In this document: positions 22,655 to 33,957 of the stretch, in pieces | Position numbering within the stretch: the stretch's first letter is position 1 | How the letters are laid out: each line of letters begins with the position of its first letter | DNA from: Hemerocallis citrina | Taxonomy: Eukaryota > Streptophyta > Magnoliopsida > Asparagales > Asphodelaceae | Reading direction: 5' to 3' | Length of the DNA: 64,000 bases | NCBI GenBank assembly: GCA_017893485.1 | Contig: CM030359.1 | Location: 32,926,430-32,990,429 of the forward strand | Notes under the pieces: model-generated | The model's input: only the letters and a program-made list of their open reading frames with translations | Database searches by the model: none | What the model was told of the DNA's origin: nothing | Made by a program: the position numbers and the translations under genes

Positions 22655-24388
22655 TCACTTTTCCTTCCTCTGATATTCTGTAATTTTCTTACTATTGCTA
22701 TTGCAAACACTTCCCCTCGCCTCCTTGTCGCCTATCTCTGTTTTGGTCTCGGAGATTATGTTTTCCTTGCGAACACCGTCCAATGCCCCTATAATCCCCC
22801 CACGGTCATCGGGGTCGGTCGATTGCTGGATCTGGACTTCTTGGATTGGCTGGCCTTCAACCATCTTAGGGCCCATATCTGTCCCGTCACCCTCTTTCCC
22901 TTTTGTATTGTGCAGTTGGTCATGAGTTTGCACTCCATAGGCTCTCCTTTTTACAAGTGAGGTCATAACTAGCCTAATAGATTCTTCCACCTCTGCTTTT
23001 ATGAAATGATTCCACTCCTCTTTTCCTATGCCCATGTCTTTACTGGCCTCGAGCCCCCCAAATACACATGCACGCTTTTTCAGAATTCCAGAAGACCTCA
23101 TACTTGATTTGACGTCCCCAATCCTAGGTGCGTCTTCATTTCCATCAGACAGCTCATCGCAACCCCTGTCCCCACTTTTCCGTTGACCGCTGGTGATGCC
23201 CCTGTGTTCAGTTAACTCTCTGTTCCTTTGGCGCCAGATGAGCTATTTTTTGAATTGCGCCACATCAGCTGGATCCTCTCTCCGCTGTTCTGATTGTGAC
23301 GTGTGGTGCAGATCAGCTGTGCTTTTGATCAATGGTTGGGAGACGTATCCAGTGTAAAGTCTTGATGAGCGACCTTGATTGATTTCCCCCAGATCGAACA
23401 GACGCTCTTTATCTTCAACCTCCAGCTCCAAATCCTGACCGTCGATGGTGCCTTCTGCTTCCGCCACCGCCAAGCCTCCGAACTTGATGCTTTTTTTTGC
23501 CTCAACGATGACCCACACGTCGTACACTTCATTTTCGAACTCCACGAGGATTTTCGAGGGAATGTCGCATTTGTTAGCTACCCCAATGTGTAATCTTGCA
23601 TACTTACGACATTCATGAGTCAGCATCCCCTTATCAACTTCGATCACCATTCCAAAGCCGCGTATGACGTTCTGGAATCCTGACTTCACCCAGCAGTGGA
23701 ATGGAAGATTGTATAGGCGTATCCAAACTGAAGGGAGGGAATCCGCTTTGACTGTTCAGACCTCGCGCGTCCATGGCTTGAGCGTGATGAAGAATTCCAT
23801 ACCCTGCGAATCCCTGCCTTCCAAGCCTTTCAACATAAGTGCGTTCGCTGTTGCCCCGCCATCGTTGCAATGAACAAAGAAGTTGCCGCCTGTGGTCTCT
23901 TGAACAGTCCAAGTTGACAACGTTGACACGACCGCTACGAACAACTCAGAAATGTCTTTAATTTTTGGGTTTCCCGTCTGTGCCTTCACCATCATACAGC
24001 TTTTATAACGACTCTCAAACTCTGCCATTAATGGCGTCGGAGTGATCGTTGCCCTAATAACACATCTCTCCCCTGCGACACTCTCCTGAGTTCTAATGGC
24101 TTTAGAGATCAGAGGTGCCTCTTGCTGACGCATAGGCGCTTTGGAGCTCGACACCGATGTTGCTCTATTTTTGGGACACACCGTTGAAATATGGCCAGAC
24201 GATTTACACACATAGCAAAACCAATCATATTTGCAACTATTGATTGAATGTCCAGGTCTGGCGCACTTGTGACAGCTCTGTCTAGGCGCCGTCTTGCGCT
24301 CACTGGAGAAGCTCTTGGTGGAAGCTTTCTTCTGCGACTTCCTCGGCTTCACAAGCACCCATTCACCTTCTTTGTCTTCTCGTTTCAT
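22655..24388 (-). pseudogene. LINE A ORF1 (RNA-binding, Gag-like), broken
   Basis: ORF1 proteins of plant L1 elements coat the element RNA. The ATG at 24388 opens MKREDKEGEWVLVKPRK. Residues about 38-75 hold two CCHC knuckles, CHKCARPGHSINSC and CYVCKSSGHISTVC. Next comes the plant DUF4283-like fold (..WTVQETTGGNFFV..FFITLKPWTREV). After a frame change near 23756 the protein continues (23689-23243) with FGMVIEVDKGMLTHECRKYA and KILVEFENEVYDVWVIVEAK, typical of the same domain's C-terminal half. Further low-complexity coding runs to about 22655 with stops. Zinc knuckles lying before the DUF4283-like part is an unusual order. Confidence 0.75.
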
Positions 24389-24863
24389 AGGACACTCTAT
24401 CTCTGTTGAGGGTAGTTGATGACGAACTCTATGTTCGGTGCCGTCCCTGTAGTTGCCTCTAGCTACCTCCGCGAAGCTCCTTTTTGGGCACTTTTACTGT
24501 CTAACTCCTAGGTGGCGTGGCTCCGATGAAGGACATTTTACTCTCTCCGTGCTCTAGACGTTGTGTGCTCGCTCTTCAACCACTACCTCATGCTCCTTTC
24601 CTGAACGATGCTCTCATCCTCTCGCCGCCCATGGACGGTCTCTATGACCAGTCGGAGAACAAATAACAGTTCTACCCCTTAATCTACTCTGAACGTGGAC
24701 GTCATCGCCTTCTCTATTCCTTCCGTGTTGCTCCCTTTCCTCGTCCCTCGCACGCTTAGGCATGATTGTTGGCCTGTGGGCGTTGCTCCTCTCGATCTTG
24801 TCAGCTTGGTGATGGTGGGAGTGGTGGTGGGTGGGAGTTCTCATATTTCCTCTATCTGCTGGG

Positions 24864-24996
24864 TTATTATTATTATTAAAGCTGGCTATAGCTTGATATT
24901 ATTAATTAAAACAAAACCCTCCCCTTCCGTCCACATTGGATGGAACATCCGAAATAGGTGGAGGGAGAAAAACTTACAACCCAAGTGCCAAAAAAC
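24864..24996 (-). mobile_element. LINE B, 3' end (left piece)
   Basis: The minus-strand sequence continues the frame of the RNase H fragment at 28355-28685 once the hAT element and one copy of its target duplication are removed. It ends in AAGCTATAGCCAGC, then a TAA-rich tail at about 24877-24864. LINE A is inserted in or beside this tail. Confidence 0.65.
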
Positions 24997-27900
24997 TAGA
25001 GGTGGCACTCGGGCTACCCGGGCCGAAACCGCGTGGGCTTGGCCCGGTCCTGGGCTAGGCTCAACCAAGCTGCGGGCCGGTCCAGACCGGGATAGGGGAG
25101 AAAATGTGAGGCCCGGGCCTGGCCCCCAACCCCAAGGGTGGGGTTCGGGCTGGGCCGGTTCGCGGGCCGGACCGGTTTTTAAGTGTGTTTTTTTTAAAAA
25201 CAAAGATCAAATATTAAATAGTAATTTCATAACAATTGCAAAGAATAAATAAGTAAAAGAAATTAAAACCAAATTTAAATTGATTTGATAAATTACAAAT
25301 TGTTAAATAAAATGAAGTTCATGAATAAAATTTCATACAAATTAGATCAAATTACAAAGCAAGGAATTTATTTGAATTTAGAGATCGAGATGGCCTCTAT
25401 TTAGACTGAAGAGAAGACATTGGACTATTGTCGTGCACTTGTACTTAACCTAAATATAGAATCTCATCACCCTAAATTTCCCAATTATATACAATATTTT
25501 ATACAACATTTTAATGTAAATCGACTAAATCTAGTTGTTAATTTATCGCTACTTGTTGAGCCAGCTTGTGCTTCATGTAAATCTTGGTCCTCTCTTCCGC
25601 TTTCATCCAATCTTCGGCGCATACTAGCATCTCCAAATTTTTTGCTTTCAATCGATTCATGTTCGGGCTTATTATCCTGCCTCCAAGAAAAAAATCACTT
25701 TCCGATGCAATGGCTGACACTGGTGTTGTTAGAAAATCTCTAGCCTTACGAGAAAGAATATTAAAAAATAACTTCATTGCTCTTCCAAAATTGTAACACA
25801 TCTACTACATCATCAATTGAACTTTGTGCATTATACCAATTCAACTCATTAGGTGAATTGATTATTGGTTTTTTTGATTTAATAAGATTTAAAACACTAC
25901 TAGTTGCATGTCTCTTTCCTTTTGATAATATGGAAGAAGAAGAAGAAGAATCAACATTTTGTGTTTGTGTTTGTGTAGTGTTAGATGAATAAAGTCTATC
26001 ATAAGTATCATATAAACCAGTTAAAATATGCTCAAAATGACGAGTAAAAACAACATGATCAAAATCTTGCATTGCATCGTGTGGGGGCATAAGTGTAAAA
26101 AAACTCAATTAAATTTGTTGTGCCATCTAATTTAATTATGAGATTCATTACACTAGCTACATAATATAACATAGGAAGTGGATGAAAATATTTTAAAATT
26201 TTAATATATGCCGCAGTAACCATATCCTCAATAAAAGGGACATTTTGCAAATCTTTAATTGTTGTCATCATAGTGACAATTTCAAGTAAAATACCATTAG
26301 ATGTAGATGAATATGTTTTTAAAATTGTAAAGTAACATTGTTAAAAGGTTCTAAAAAATTATACAAACTATTGGCAAAAAACCAAAAATCATCATCTAAC
26401 ATACAATTTTGCATACTCATTGTAACACAAAAATCTCTAAGATTAAAACGATAATGAAGAACAACACCTAATAAATCAAATGTAGAATTCCAACGATCTC
26501 TAACATCTTTAGGAAAACTTTTATATACAATTCTCCTAAGTTTACACCAATCATGAAAAGATTGATATATTGGACCACTCAATGTAATATAATGAACATA
26601 ATATCTCATTGCCTCAAGTTTATCGTGTCCATATTTTAGTGCATCTTGTACACAAAGATTTAAAATATGACAAACATACCTAACATGAAAAATTTACAGT
26701 TCTATATGATCTAAAGTAATTTTCAAACTATCAATTGCCTTAGTATTATTAGAGGCGTTGTCAAAACCAATAGCAAACTCTCTATCATAAATACCAAAAT
26801 TATTACATGCTTCCATAATGTATGTGGCTATAATTTCACCCTTATGTGGGTACCTAACAAATCCAAATTAAATTATCCTCTTTTGAAGTACCCAATCCGA
26901 ATCTATCCAATGACATGTTACACATATCATTGGAATGCCATTTCCTATTTTCACCAAACAAATATGCTAATTCATCCGTAATTACTAACTTAGCCATTTC
27001 CCTACGAACGATATCGTGATCATAGCTATGACTATCTACTTGATCGGTCCTATAATGTATTTTTTGTTGTGTGAGACTTTCTTTAGAAAATTCGGGTTGA
27101 CATTTGTTTAAGTGACGTTGAAGTGTACTCGTGTCCGATTCTATTTTATACTTATATGGTGTTTGGCACTTCTTACAAATTTTTAGTCCAACACTCTGAT
27201 CATTTTGTGAAGGGACAAAATTGAAATAATTGTGTACTTCAGAAGTAGTCCCTCTTGTTTTATGGGTTAGAGAAGGACATTGTTCCGATGGTTGTGGTTC
27301 TACGTAATCTTCCATTTCTATAGGATTTGTGTGTGTTTCATTCAAATCGGGAAAACTATCATAATTCATAAATGTTTCTTCACTATCTATATATGGAATT
27401 GGAATGGAAGGAATGTGACGACTAGTGGACTCTTGACTACTATGTCTACCACTGCGTGATCGATTAGAAGCCATTTAATTTTAAAGAACTAGTGTATGTA
27501 TAGTTAAAGAGAAAGCAAGTGTATGTTTTAAAAATTAAATTAAAGAAACAACTAAATGTATGAAAAGTAGTGTATGTTTAAAAGAAATTTAAAAGAAACA
27601 AAGAAATTTAAAAGAAATGTATGAAACAACTAAATGTATGAAAATTAAATTAAAAGAAACAACAAAATTTAAAAATAACAACAATCTATCTCAACTATAA
27701 AAAAAACAATAATAACAAGAACTGGTGAGTACTGTATGTATATTTACCAAATTTATAAATAAAATCTAAAAAAATGAGAGGAAGAAGTTCAAGAAAACCC
27801 AAACTAATTAAGAGATATAGATAAGAATAATCAATTATGTTAAATCTACAAATTAAACATATACTAAAATACCGTATGAGTGTTTGAAGTTTGAAGAATG

Positions 27901-28354
27901 AAAGTTGAGAGAGTTGAGACTTGAGAGCTTGTAGTAGTTGTTGATTGTTGTTGTTGATTGTTGATCCTTGCAAAATGTAGTAGAAACTTGATTTGTTGAG
28001 AAATAGTAGAGAGATTTGAGAGATAGTAGAGAGGTTTGAGTGAATTAGTGAAGATAAATGAAAGAAATGATGTTGTATATATAGAATATGCAATTTTTTT
28101 GATTTCCTAAAGTACCCCCAAAACTAGCTAGTATAGATCCGTTGGGGGGCAATTTGGTAATTTACCAGTTTTTTTTAAAATTTCTGCACAAAAAAAAAAA
28201 AAACTAGTCTGTCCAACGGGCGGGCCGGTTAAACCGGTCCCGGTTCGAATCCGGGCTGGGCCTAGCCGAGCTTTTTCTTCGAAAATTGGGACCGAACCGG
28301 TCCCTAAGCTTGGGGGGCCGGTCCCGGGCCGGCACGGACCTGATGCCACCCCTA
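24997..28354 (-). mobile_element. hAT DNA transposon, 3358 bp, 8-bp TSD
   Basis: The ends TAGAGGTGGCA (left) and, inverted, TAGGGGTGGCA (right) are flanked by CAAAAAAC on both sides (24989-24996 and 28355-28362), a perfect 8-bp duplication. About 150 bp inside each end are rich in GGGCCGG/CCGGTCC motifs, probably subterminal transposase-binding repeats. The transposase is on the minus strand and broken. The TIR and TSD are Ac-like. Confidence 0.92.
25538..27474 (-). pseudogene. hAT transposase (zf-BED), broken
   Basis: hAT transposases cut and paste by a DDE RNase-H-like fold. The ATG at 27474 opens MASNRSRSGRHSSQES. A BED-type zinc finger reads CKKCQTPYKYKI..TLQRHLNKC (residues about 100-125). 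Around 26.8-26.6 kb the minus strand reads FAIGFDNASNNTKAID, with the catalytic Asp, and VCHILNLCVQDA, the hAT CxxH motif, with one stop between. RWNSTFDLL follows at 26.5 kb, then KYFHPLPMLYY, and a C-terminal dimerisation region with DDVVDVLQFWK and FLTTPVSAIASESDFF..GGR, ending NLEMLVCAEDWMK near 25.6 kb. At least four frame breaks separate these blocks, so no active protein is made. Confidence 0.85.
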
Positions 28355-28685
28355 CAAAAAACTGATATTTAATACATGTTTTGACCATATTATTCGCAGC
28401 TATATTCGCTTCACACTTCTTATGAACAACACTCAAATTACTAAGTGTCTTGAGCAACCCACAACAATTAGTGATGATGTGTTTAATTCTCCATGGCGGG
28501 TCCAAGTCATACTTTATAATCCATCTAACTACATCAACTGAATCACTTATTTGCCGAATTCGTTGATGAGGGAAGTGGAGAGCAAGCCATAATCCAGAGC
28601 AATTGCAAGAGCTTCCAGCCAATTCTGAACCCGCTCCCTCATGTTTAATCACTTTCACTAATTGTAGTTCCCTCTATGATCCCGC
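28355..28685 (-). pseudogene. LINE B RNase H fragment
   Basis: Minus-strand translation gives LALHFPHQRIRQISDSVDVVRWIIKYD, then PPWRIKHIITNCCGLLKTLSNLSVVHKKCEANIAANNMVK. This is the plant RVT_3 RNase H domain found at the C-terminus of some L1-like LINEs, with an ESD-like Ser-Asp and a decayed HV.RE.N motif (HKKCEAN). The 5' part is missing from about 28685, as in typical 5'-truncated LINE copies. The hAT element at 24997-28354 interrupts it near the end. Confidence 0.7.
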
Positions 28686-28884
28686 ACTATCCCAATTAGG
28701 GATACTTTCGGATCGGATAGTGAATATACCAACATCCATATCTGCATTACAACAACAGATTCGGATACAAATATGGATACAAATATGATTCGAAAAAAGA
28801 AACATAATATCATTATCCGCAAATTTCGGATATGGATACGGATCGGATACGATGTATCAAATCCGGAAACGAATTCAAAGGTTA
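28686..28884. repeat. Degenerate GGATACGGAT-type repeats
   Basis: CGGATCGGATAG, GATTCGGATACAAATATGG, TTTCGGATATGGATACGG and CGGATCGGATACG recur within 190 bp, some facing each other. I cannot assign the sequence to an element; it may be a MITE remnant between LINE B and LINE C. Confidence 0.5.
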
Positions 28885-29220
28885 AATAAATATTATATAA
28901 AATATATATTCTTTTTTAATAACAAGGATAGAATCAGATGATTCCAGCCCAATATATATATAAGCAAGAGAACTACAAAGTACAATTTTACAGAAAGTAA
29001 AACTGAGAGCAAACAACAACACCAAAAACATACAGCTAGAAATTGCGAAAATTGCCAATATAAACCATCGAAGACAAGGATCCAACAGTGAAAGGAGCCA
29101 ATGCGGATGGTGCCCCAAAGGAGAACGTGCACACCACGACAGCGAAGAGAACCGCGGTATGCAACTCCCCAGCTCATCACGAACCACTTTGCCGGTGGAA
29201 GCGAGATAGCCCAAGGCCAC
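28885..29220 (-). mobile_element. LINE C, 3' terminal piece
   Basis: On the minus strand this is non-coding LINE 3' UTR ending CTATCCTTGTTATTAAAAAAG. It ends at GCCAC, where the Tat element is inserted. The other side of the break is at 44646-44650 (GCCAC) and continues as LINE C up to about 52.5 kb. Confidence 0.7.
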
Positions 29221-29898
29221 TGATATGGCTAAAAATGGGGTTAAATCGGAACCGTCCAGATTGGGAACGAATCTTGAAGCTCAGGGGTAAAACGGTTATT
29301 TCGCATATAGATGGACCCGAAGCGGGCACTGGATCTCCCCTTCACAGATCCAATAACCCGCGAAACAGATCCACTCCAGTTGGGTACGGGTCCCGACCCA
29401 AGACAAACCCAGACCAGTAAGAGGAGATCAGGGTTACTGATTTGACTAAATCAACAGGCCTGATTTGCAGTTATCCTCTCACCGGGAATCAGGGATCACT
29501 TTCCTAAACTAATTATGAGGATTTTACTCCTAATGGTTTCACAGGAAATCAGGTCCCTAATCAGACTCCCATGGCGACTATAAATACCTCCTACCTACCA
29601 CTGTGACCAGCTAATCACTCTTTTGCCAACTTAAGCTCTTTTTTAATCATCACTGGTTACTGACAAGAACGTCGGAGGGTGCGTCGCCGGGATCAACCCC
29701 GGTGTATCGCACTTCCTTGCAGGTGAGTGGTGGGAGTCAGCAGCCCAATTCTGACGAACAGGCTTGGATCCGCCATTCAGGTGAGCGGCGGGAGTCAGCA
29801 GCCCAATTCTGACGAACAGGCTTGTATCCGCTATTCAGGTTTTTCCACGAACTCACAAATCTCATCTGTTTACCCCCACACCAGATTCAGCGGTAACA
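29221..29898 (+). repeat. 5' LTR of the Tat element
   Basis: 678 bp. It contains a 58-bp tandem duplication (units start at 29722 and 29780, beginning GGTGAG) that is single in the 3' LTR, and about ten extra bases near 29865. A promoter-like GCGACTATAAATACC lies near 29574-29588. Confidence 0.92.
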
Positions 29899-29900
29899 GA

Positions 29901-29918
29901 TTGGCGCCGTCTGTGGGA
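29901..29918 (+). other. Primer binding site of the Tat element
   Basis: TTGGCGCCGTCTGTGGGA begins two bases after the 5' LTR, the usual place for tRNA priming of minus-strand DNA. The form TGGCGCCGTCTGTGGG is common in Tat elements; I do not assign the tRNA. Confidence 0.8.
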
Positions 29919-29971
29919 ATCCATACGAATAGTAGCCTCTCCTCTTCCCGTTGACTAGCTCTTCTCCAGAC

Positions 29972-31890
29972 ATGCCTCCCAGGAAGGTCAGGTCTAGGGG
30001 GTCCAACCGTGGACCCAACCCCACCGATCAATAAGAAGAAGTCCCCGTGCATCCTGCTCCGCAGCCCGAACAACTTCCTCCCCAGGTCCAAGACCATTTC
30101 CAACAGGGCCAGCCCCCTCTTCTGAATCAACAACCCCCTAATGGTCCCACTGGTCAGAACCAGCGGAGGCAGAAGCAACCTCTCCACCCAGACCATGAGT
30201 CAGTACACAATGCCTCCTCGGATTCTATGGCCTCTCATAATCCCCGAGCTTCCGACCTCCGCAACACCGTTCTAAATCGGCAGAAGGATGAGGACCTGCG
30301 CAACTGCCTAGATGAGAAGCGGGCCCGAGAGGGAGTCTCCCGCCAACATCAAGGTGAGCGATCTCCTCATCGCCGAGATGGCAGGAGGTCTCCGGACCGA
30401 AGAGGATAGGAGGAATCTCCCGAGCGTCGTAGGAGGAGGCCACATTCCCCTGCTGGTTGACATCATCCGAGGAACGATGAGGCACCCATCACTCGGGCCG
30501 AGTTCCAACAATTTCAGGCAACGGTGTTGCAGGCCCTCAACCTTCGCTACAACAACAATAATTCCCAAAGGGTTTCAACACCCCCACGGGTCCCAAGTCC
30601 TCGCCACCGATCCATAAGTCCTCCCCCGACTCTTAGTCACCAGCAACACCCTCATAGTCCTCGCCGATCCCAGGACTATCGACGCCGTAGTCCCCGCTCC
30701 CCTTCCTATGAAGACGAGTCCAGGGGATCGTTTGACTACCACCGGAGGGACGATGCCCTCTACCGTCGTCTCCACGAGATGGAAAGGCACATCGGTCGAA
30801 TGGACAAGGAGGAGGAGTCGAGAGGAAGGACCGTCCGCCCCAGCAGACCCCCCTTCTCTCGGACTATCATGGAGGCTCCCATCCCGAGGGGTTTCAAGCC
30901 TCCGTAGTTTGAAACGTACTCGGGGGAGTCGGAACCTGTTGATCATGTCGAGAGCTTTAAGACCTTGATGCTAATCCACCAAGCTTCCGACGCCATGCTT
31001 TGCAAAACCTTCCCTGCCACTCTCAAGGGTTCGGCGCAGGAATGGTACTCCCGGCTCGCTCCCTCTTCCATCTTCTCTTTTGAGCAGTTCGAAACACTCT
31101 TCATAACCCACTTTGTGAGCAGCAGACGAACGGAGAAGACTAGCCTCTCTTTACTCCACCTCCGACAGGAGAGGGGAGAGAAGTTGAGGGACTATGTGAG
31201 GAGATTTACTGCGGAGGTCAGGTCCATCGCCTCCCTCGACCAGTCTGTGGCGACCGTCGCATTCCAATCCAACGTCCTCAACTCTAACCTTCGGTCGTCC
31301 CTCGCCAAAAAGCCCCCGCACAACTTTGCCGACCTTCTCCTTAGATGCTAGAAATATATTCGGGCGGAGGAAGCCGAGTGCTTCCCGGGCTTCGGAGGAT
31401 CCACTTCCGGGTCGAAGAGAAAGACAACGGAAGAGCAAGGGGCCAAGAAGCTACAGAAGGATAATAGCGGTCAGCGCCGCCCTCCTCCCAGGTTCGAGAA
31501 ATTTACTCCTCTCACTACCAATGTCTCCACCATCCTGATGGAAGTCGAGAAGGAGGGAGTTATACCTCCCGCTCCGAGGATGAACACCCCGGCCAAGAGG
31601 AGGAACAAGGAGAAGTGGTGCCGTTACCACCGGGATCATGGCCACGACACCAACGACTGCCGGGCACTAAAGAACGAAATAGAGGCCCTCATCCAGAGGG
31701 GGCAGTTGGCTAAGTTTGTGAAGATAAATGATCGGGGAGATCGCACCACTCCTCCGCCTCGGGGGGCTAACAAGCGCTCCGAGCGACGAGATGAAACCCC
31801 CGAGTTCGAGGAGGAACGTGTTCTGCACCTTATCCACGGGGGTCTAATGGGGGGCTCTTCCAACTCCTCTCGGAAGGCCTTCGTCCGAGA
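29972..31890 (+). pseudogene. Tat element gag, broken
   Basis: Gag builds the particle. The reading frame starts with ATG at 29972 (MPPRKVRSRG) and stays in one frame, with in-frame stops at 30032, 30407, about 30458, 30905 and 31349. The middle is Arg/Ser/Pro-rich and very basic. The capsid part reads KTFPATLKGSAQEWYSRLA, SFEQFETLFITHFVSSRR and LRQERGEKLRDYVRRFTAEV (31.0-31.2 kb), the retrotransposon Gag fold. The knuckle-like motif WCRYHRDHGHDTNDCRALK at 31.62-31.68 kb is typical of Tat Gag. Four or more stops mean only fragments could be made. Confidence 0.88.
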
Positions 31891-31899
31891 GGTCAACTC

Positions 31900-33955
31900 A
31901 GTTCACGGTGCCCCTCCCCCCAAAGGCCTCAGCACCCCAGTAACTTTCTCTGACGAAGACCTCGAGGGGGTCCGAACTCCCCACTGCGACGCACTTGTTA
32001 TCGACCTCCACATGGCGAACTTCAAAGTGCAGAGGATCCTGGTAGACAACGGGAGCTCCGTGAACATCCTCTTCCTCTCGGCCTTTCGAGGGTTGCAACT
32101 ATCCCGGGATCGCCTCAAACCGGCCGGCTACACGCTCCACGGGTTCACGGGGGTACCAGTAACTGTCGAAGGGGTTATCACCCTGGACGTAACTGCTGGG
32201 AAGACCCCTACCACCCGGACAGAGCCGATGGACTTTATGGTCGTCGATGTCCCGGCTGCATACAATGTCATCTTGGGCCGACCTGGCCTAGCTGCTCTGG
32301 AAGCCGTTCCTTCGGTGTACCACCTCAAGATGAAGTTCCCCACCCGGGCGGGAGTGGGAGAAGTCAGGGGCAGCCAAGAGACGGCTTGGAAGTGCTACAT
32401 GACTTCCACTGGGGGTCCGGTGCTCTCCCTCGAGACTTTAGAGATCCTCGAGCCGAACGTCCGACCCACGTCCGAGCCGGCGGACGAATTGGAAGAAGTA
32501 CTCTTTTCGGACGAGGACCCGAGTCAAAAGTTCCTCATCAGCAAGTCCCTGCTGACTGCCCTATGTTCCGACTTGGTGCAGTGCATCCGGAAGAACCACG
32601 ACCTATTTGCTTGGTCCGCCGCGGATATGCCCGGGATTTCCGAGGAGCTTCTAGTGCACCGCCTCAGCGTCGAACCGGGGTGCAAACCGGTTCAGCAGAA
32701 GAGGCGTAAATTCGCTCCCGAGCGACAACAAGCCATCAAGGAGGAGGTGGACAAGCTCCTAAAAGCTCGGTTCATACAGGAGGTGAACTACCCCGAGTGG
32801 CTCTCCAATGTCGTCATGGTTAAGAAGTCCAATGGTTCCTGGAGGATATGCATCGACTTCATAGACTTGAATAAGGCGTGTCCGAAGGATCCGTTCCCTC
32901 TCCCGAATATCGACACCCTCATTGATGCCACCTCAGGCCATGAGCTCCTCAGCTTCATGGACGCCTTCTCCGGCTACAACCAGATCCGAATGTTCCCCCC
33001 CAGACATTCCGAAGACTTCCTTCATTACCGACCAGGGCCTCTACTGTTATAGAGTTATGCCGTTCGGATTGAAGAATGCTGGAGCCACCTATCAGCGCCT
33101 CGTCAATAAAGTCTTCCAAAGCCAGATAGGCCGCAACATGGAAGTATACGTCGACGACATGCTCGTGAAGAGCATCCGAGGTACCGACCACGTGGCCGAC
33201 CTCCAGGAGGCATTCGGCGTACTGAGAAGGCACAACATGAGGCTTAATCCGAACAAGTGTGCGTTCGGGGTCTCGTCAGGAAAGTTCCTCGGCTTCATGG
33301 TCAGCCAGCGAGGGATCGAAGCAAATCCTGAAAAAATTAAAGCCATACTGGACATGGCCCCACCCCGGAACGTCAAGGAAGTGCAGAAGCTTACGGGTCG
33401 CCTCGCCGCTATTGGGCGATTCCTTTCGAAGTCTGGGGAAAAGTGCCTCCCTTTCTTCAAGGCTCTCAGGGGGGCCAAGGGTTTCGAGTGGGGCGAACTG
33501 CAACAGGAGTCGTTCAAACAGCTGAAAGCCTACTTGGTCACTCCTCCTCTGCTCAGCAAGCCCGTTCCAGGAGAAACCCTCTTCATCTACTTAGCTACTT
33601 CCGAGCAGACCCTAAGTGCCGTCTTGGTGAGGGAAGAAGACCGGGCTCAGAGGCCCATTTACTATGTGAGCAAGGTGCTTCGGGACGCCGAGCTCCGCTA
33701 CCCGAAGGTAGAAAAGATGGCCTACGCCCTGGTTATGGCGGCAAGGAAGCTCCGCCCATACTTTCAGTCCCACTCGGTTGTGGTCCTCACCGACCAACCG
33801 TTGAAGCAGGTCCTCCACAAGCCGGAAACCTCAGGCCGGCTTATGAAATGGTCCATCGAGCTGAGCCAACACGACATCTCTTACCAGCCCCGGACTGCGA
33901 TCAAAGCTCAAGCCCTCACGGACTTCATCGTCGAGACCACCATTCCCGAAGTTAG
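31900..33955 (+). pseudogene. Tat element protease, reverse transcriptase and first RNase H, broken
   Basis: The protease shows ILVDNGSSVNILF at 32.03 kb, an aspartic active site in which Thr of DTGSS is Asn. The RT has WRICIDFIDLNKACPKDPFP, LLSFMDAFSGYNQI, MPFGLKNAGATYQRLVN and the catalytic YVDDMLVKS (33.15 kb). RNase H follows (FIYLATSEQTLSAVL, RPIYYVSK, RYPKVEKMAYALV, VVVLTDQPLK; 33.58-33.82 kb). One frameshift falls in a C run near 32995, just after NQIRMF. The remainder to 33955 is open. Catalytic residues of the RT are intact. Confidence 0.92.
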
Positions 33956-33957
33956 CC

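Larger units (their letters stand above)
18497..24863 (-). mobile_element. LINE A (L1-type non-LTR retrotransposon), about 6.4 kb
   Basis: The minus-strand order is 5' UTR, ORF1 with zinc knuckles, endonuclease, reverse transcriptase, zinc-binding RT-associated domain and a short A-rich 3' end (T8 near 18491-18500 on the plus strand). TTA-rich tracts flank both ends (18482-18496 and 24864-24877). They may be a long target duplication inside the TAA tail of LINE B, but simple repeats make this uncertain. Stops and frameshifts in both reading frames make it non-autonomous. Confidence 0.85.

Noticed and set aside
24695..25252. 185-codon plus-strand open frame
   Set aside because: It runs across the LINE A 5' UTR, the LINE B tail and the hAT end, so it cannot be a gene older than the insertions.
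27695..28093. 132-codon hydrophobic minus-strand open frame
   Set aside because: It lies in the AT-rich leader upstream of the hAT transposase ATG; the hydrophobicity follows from T-rich DNA.
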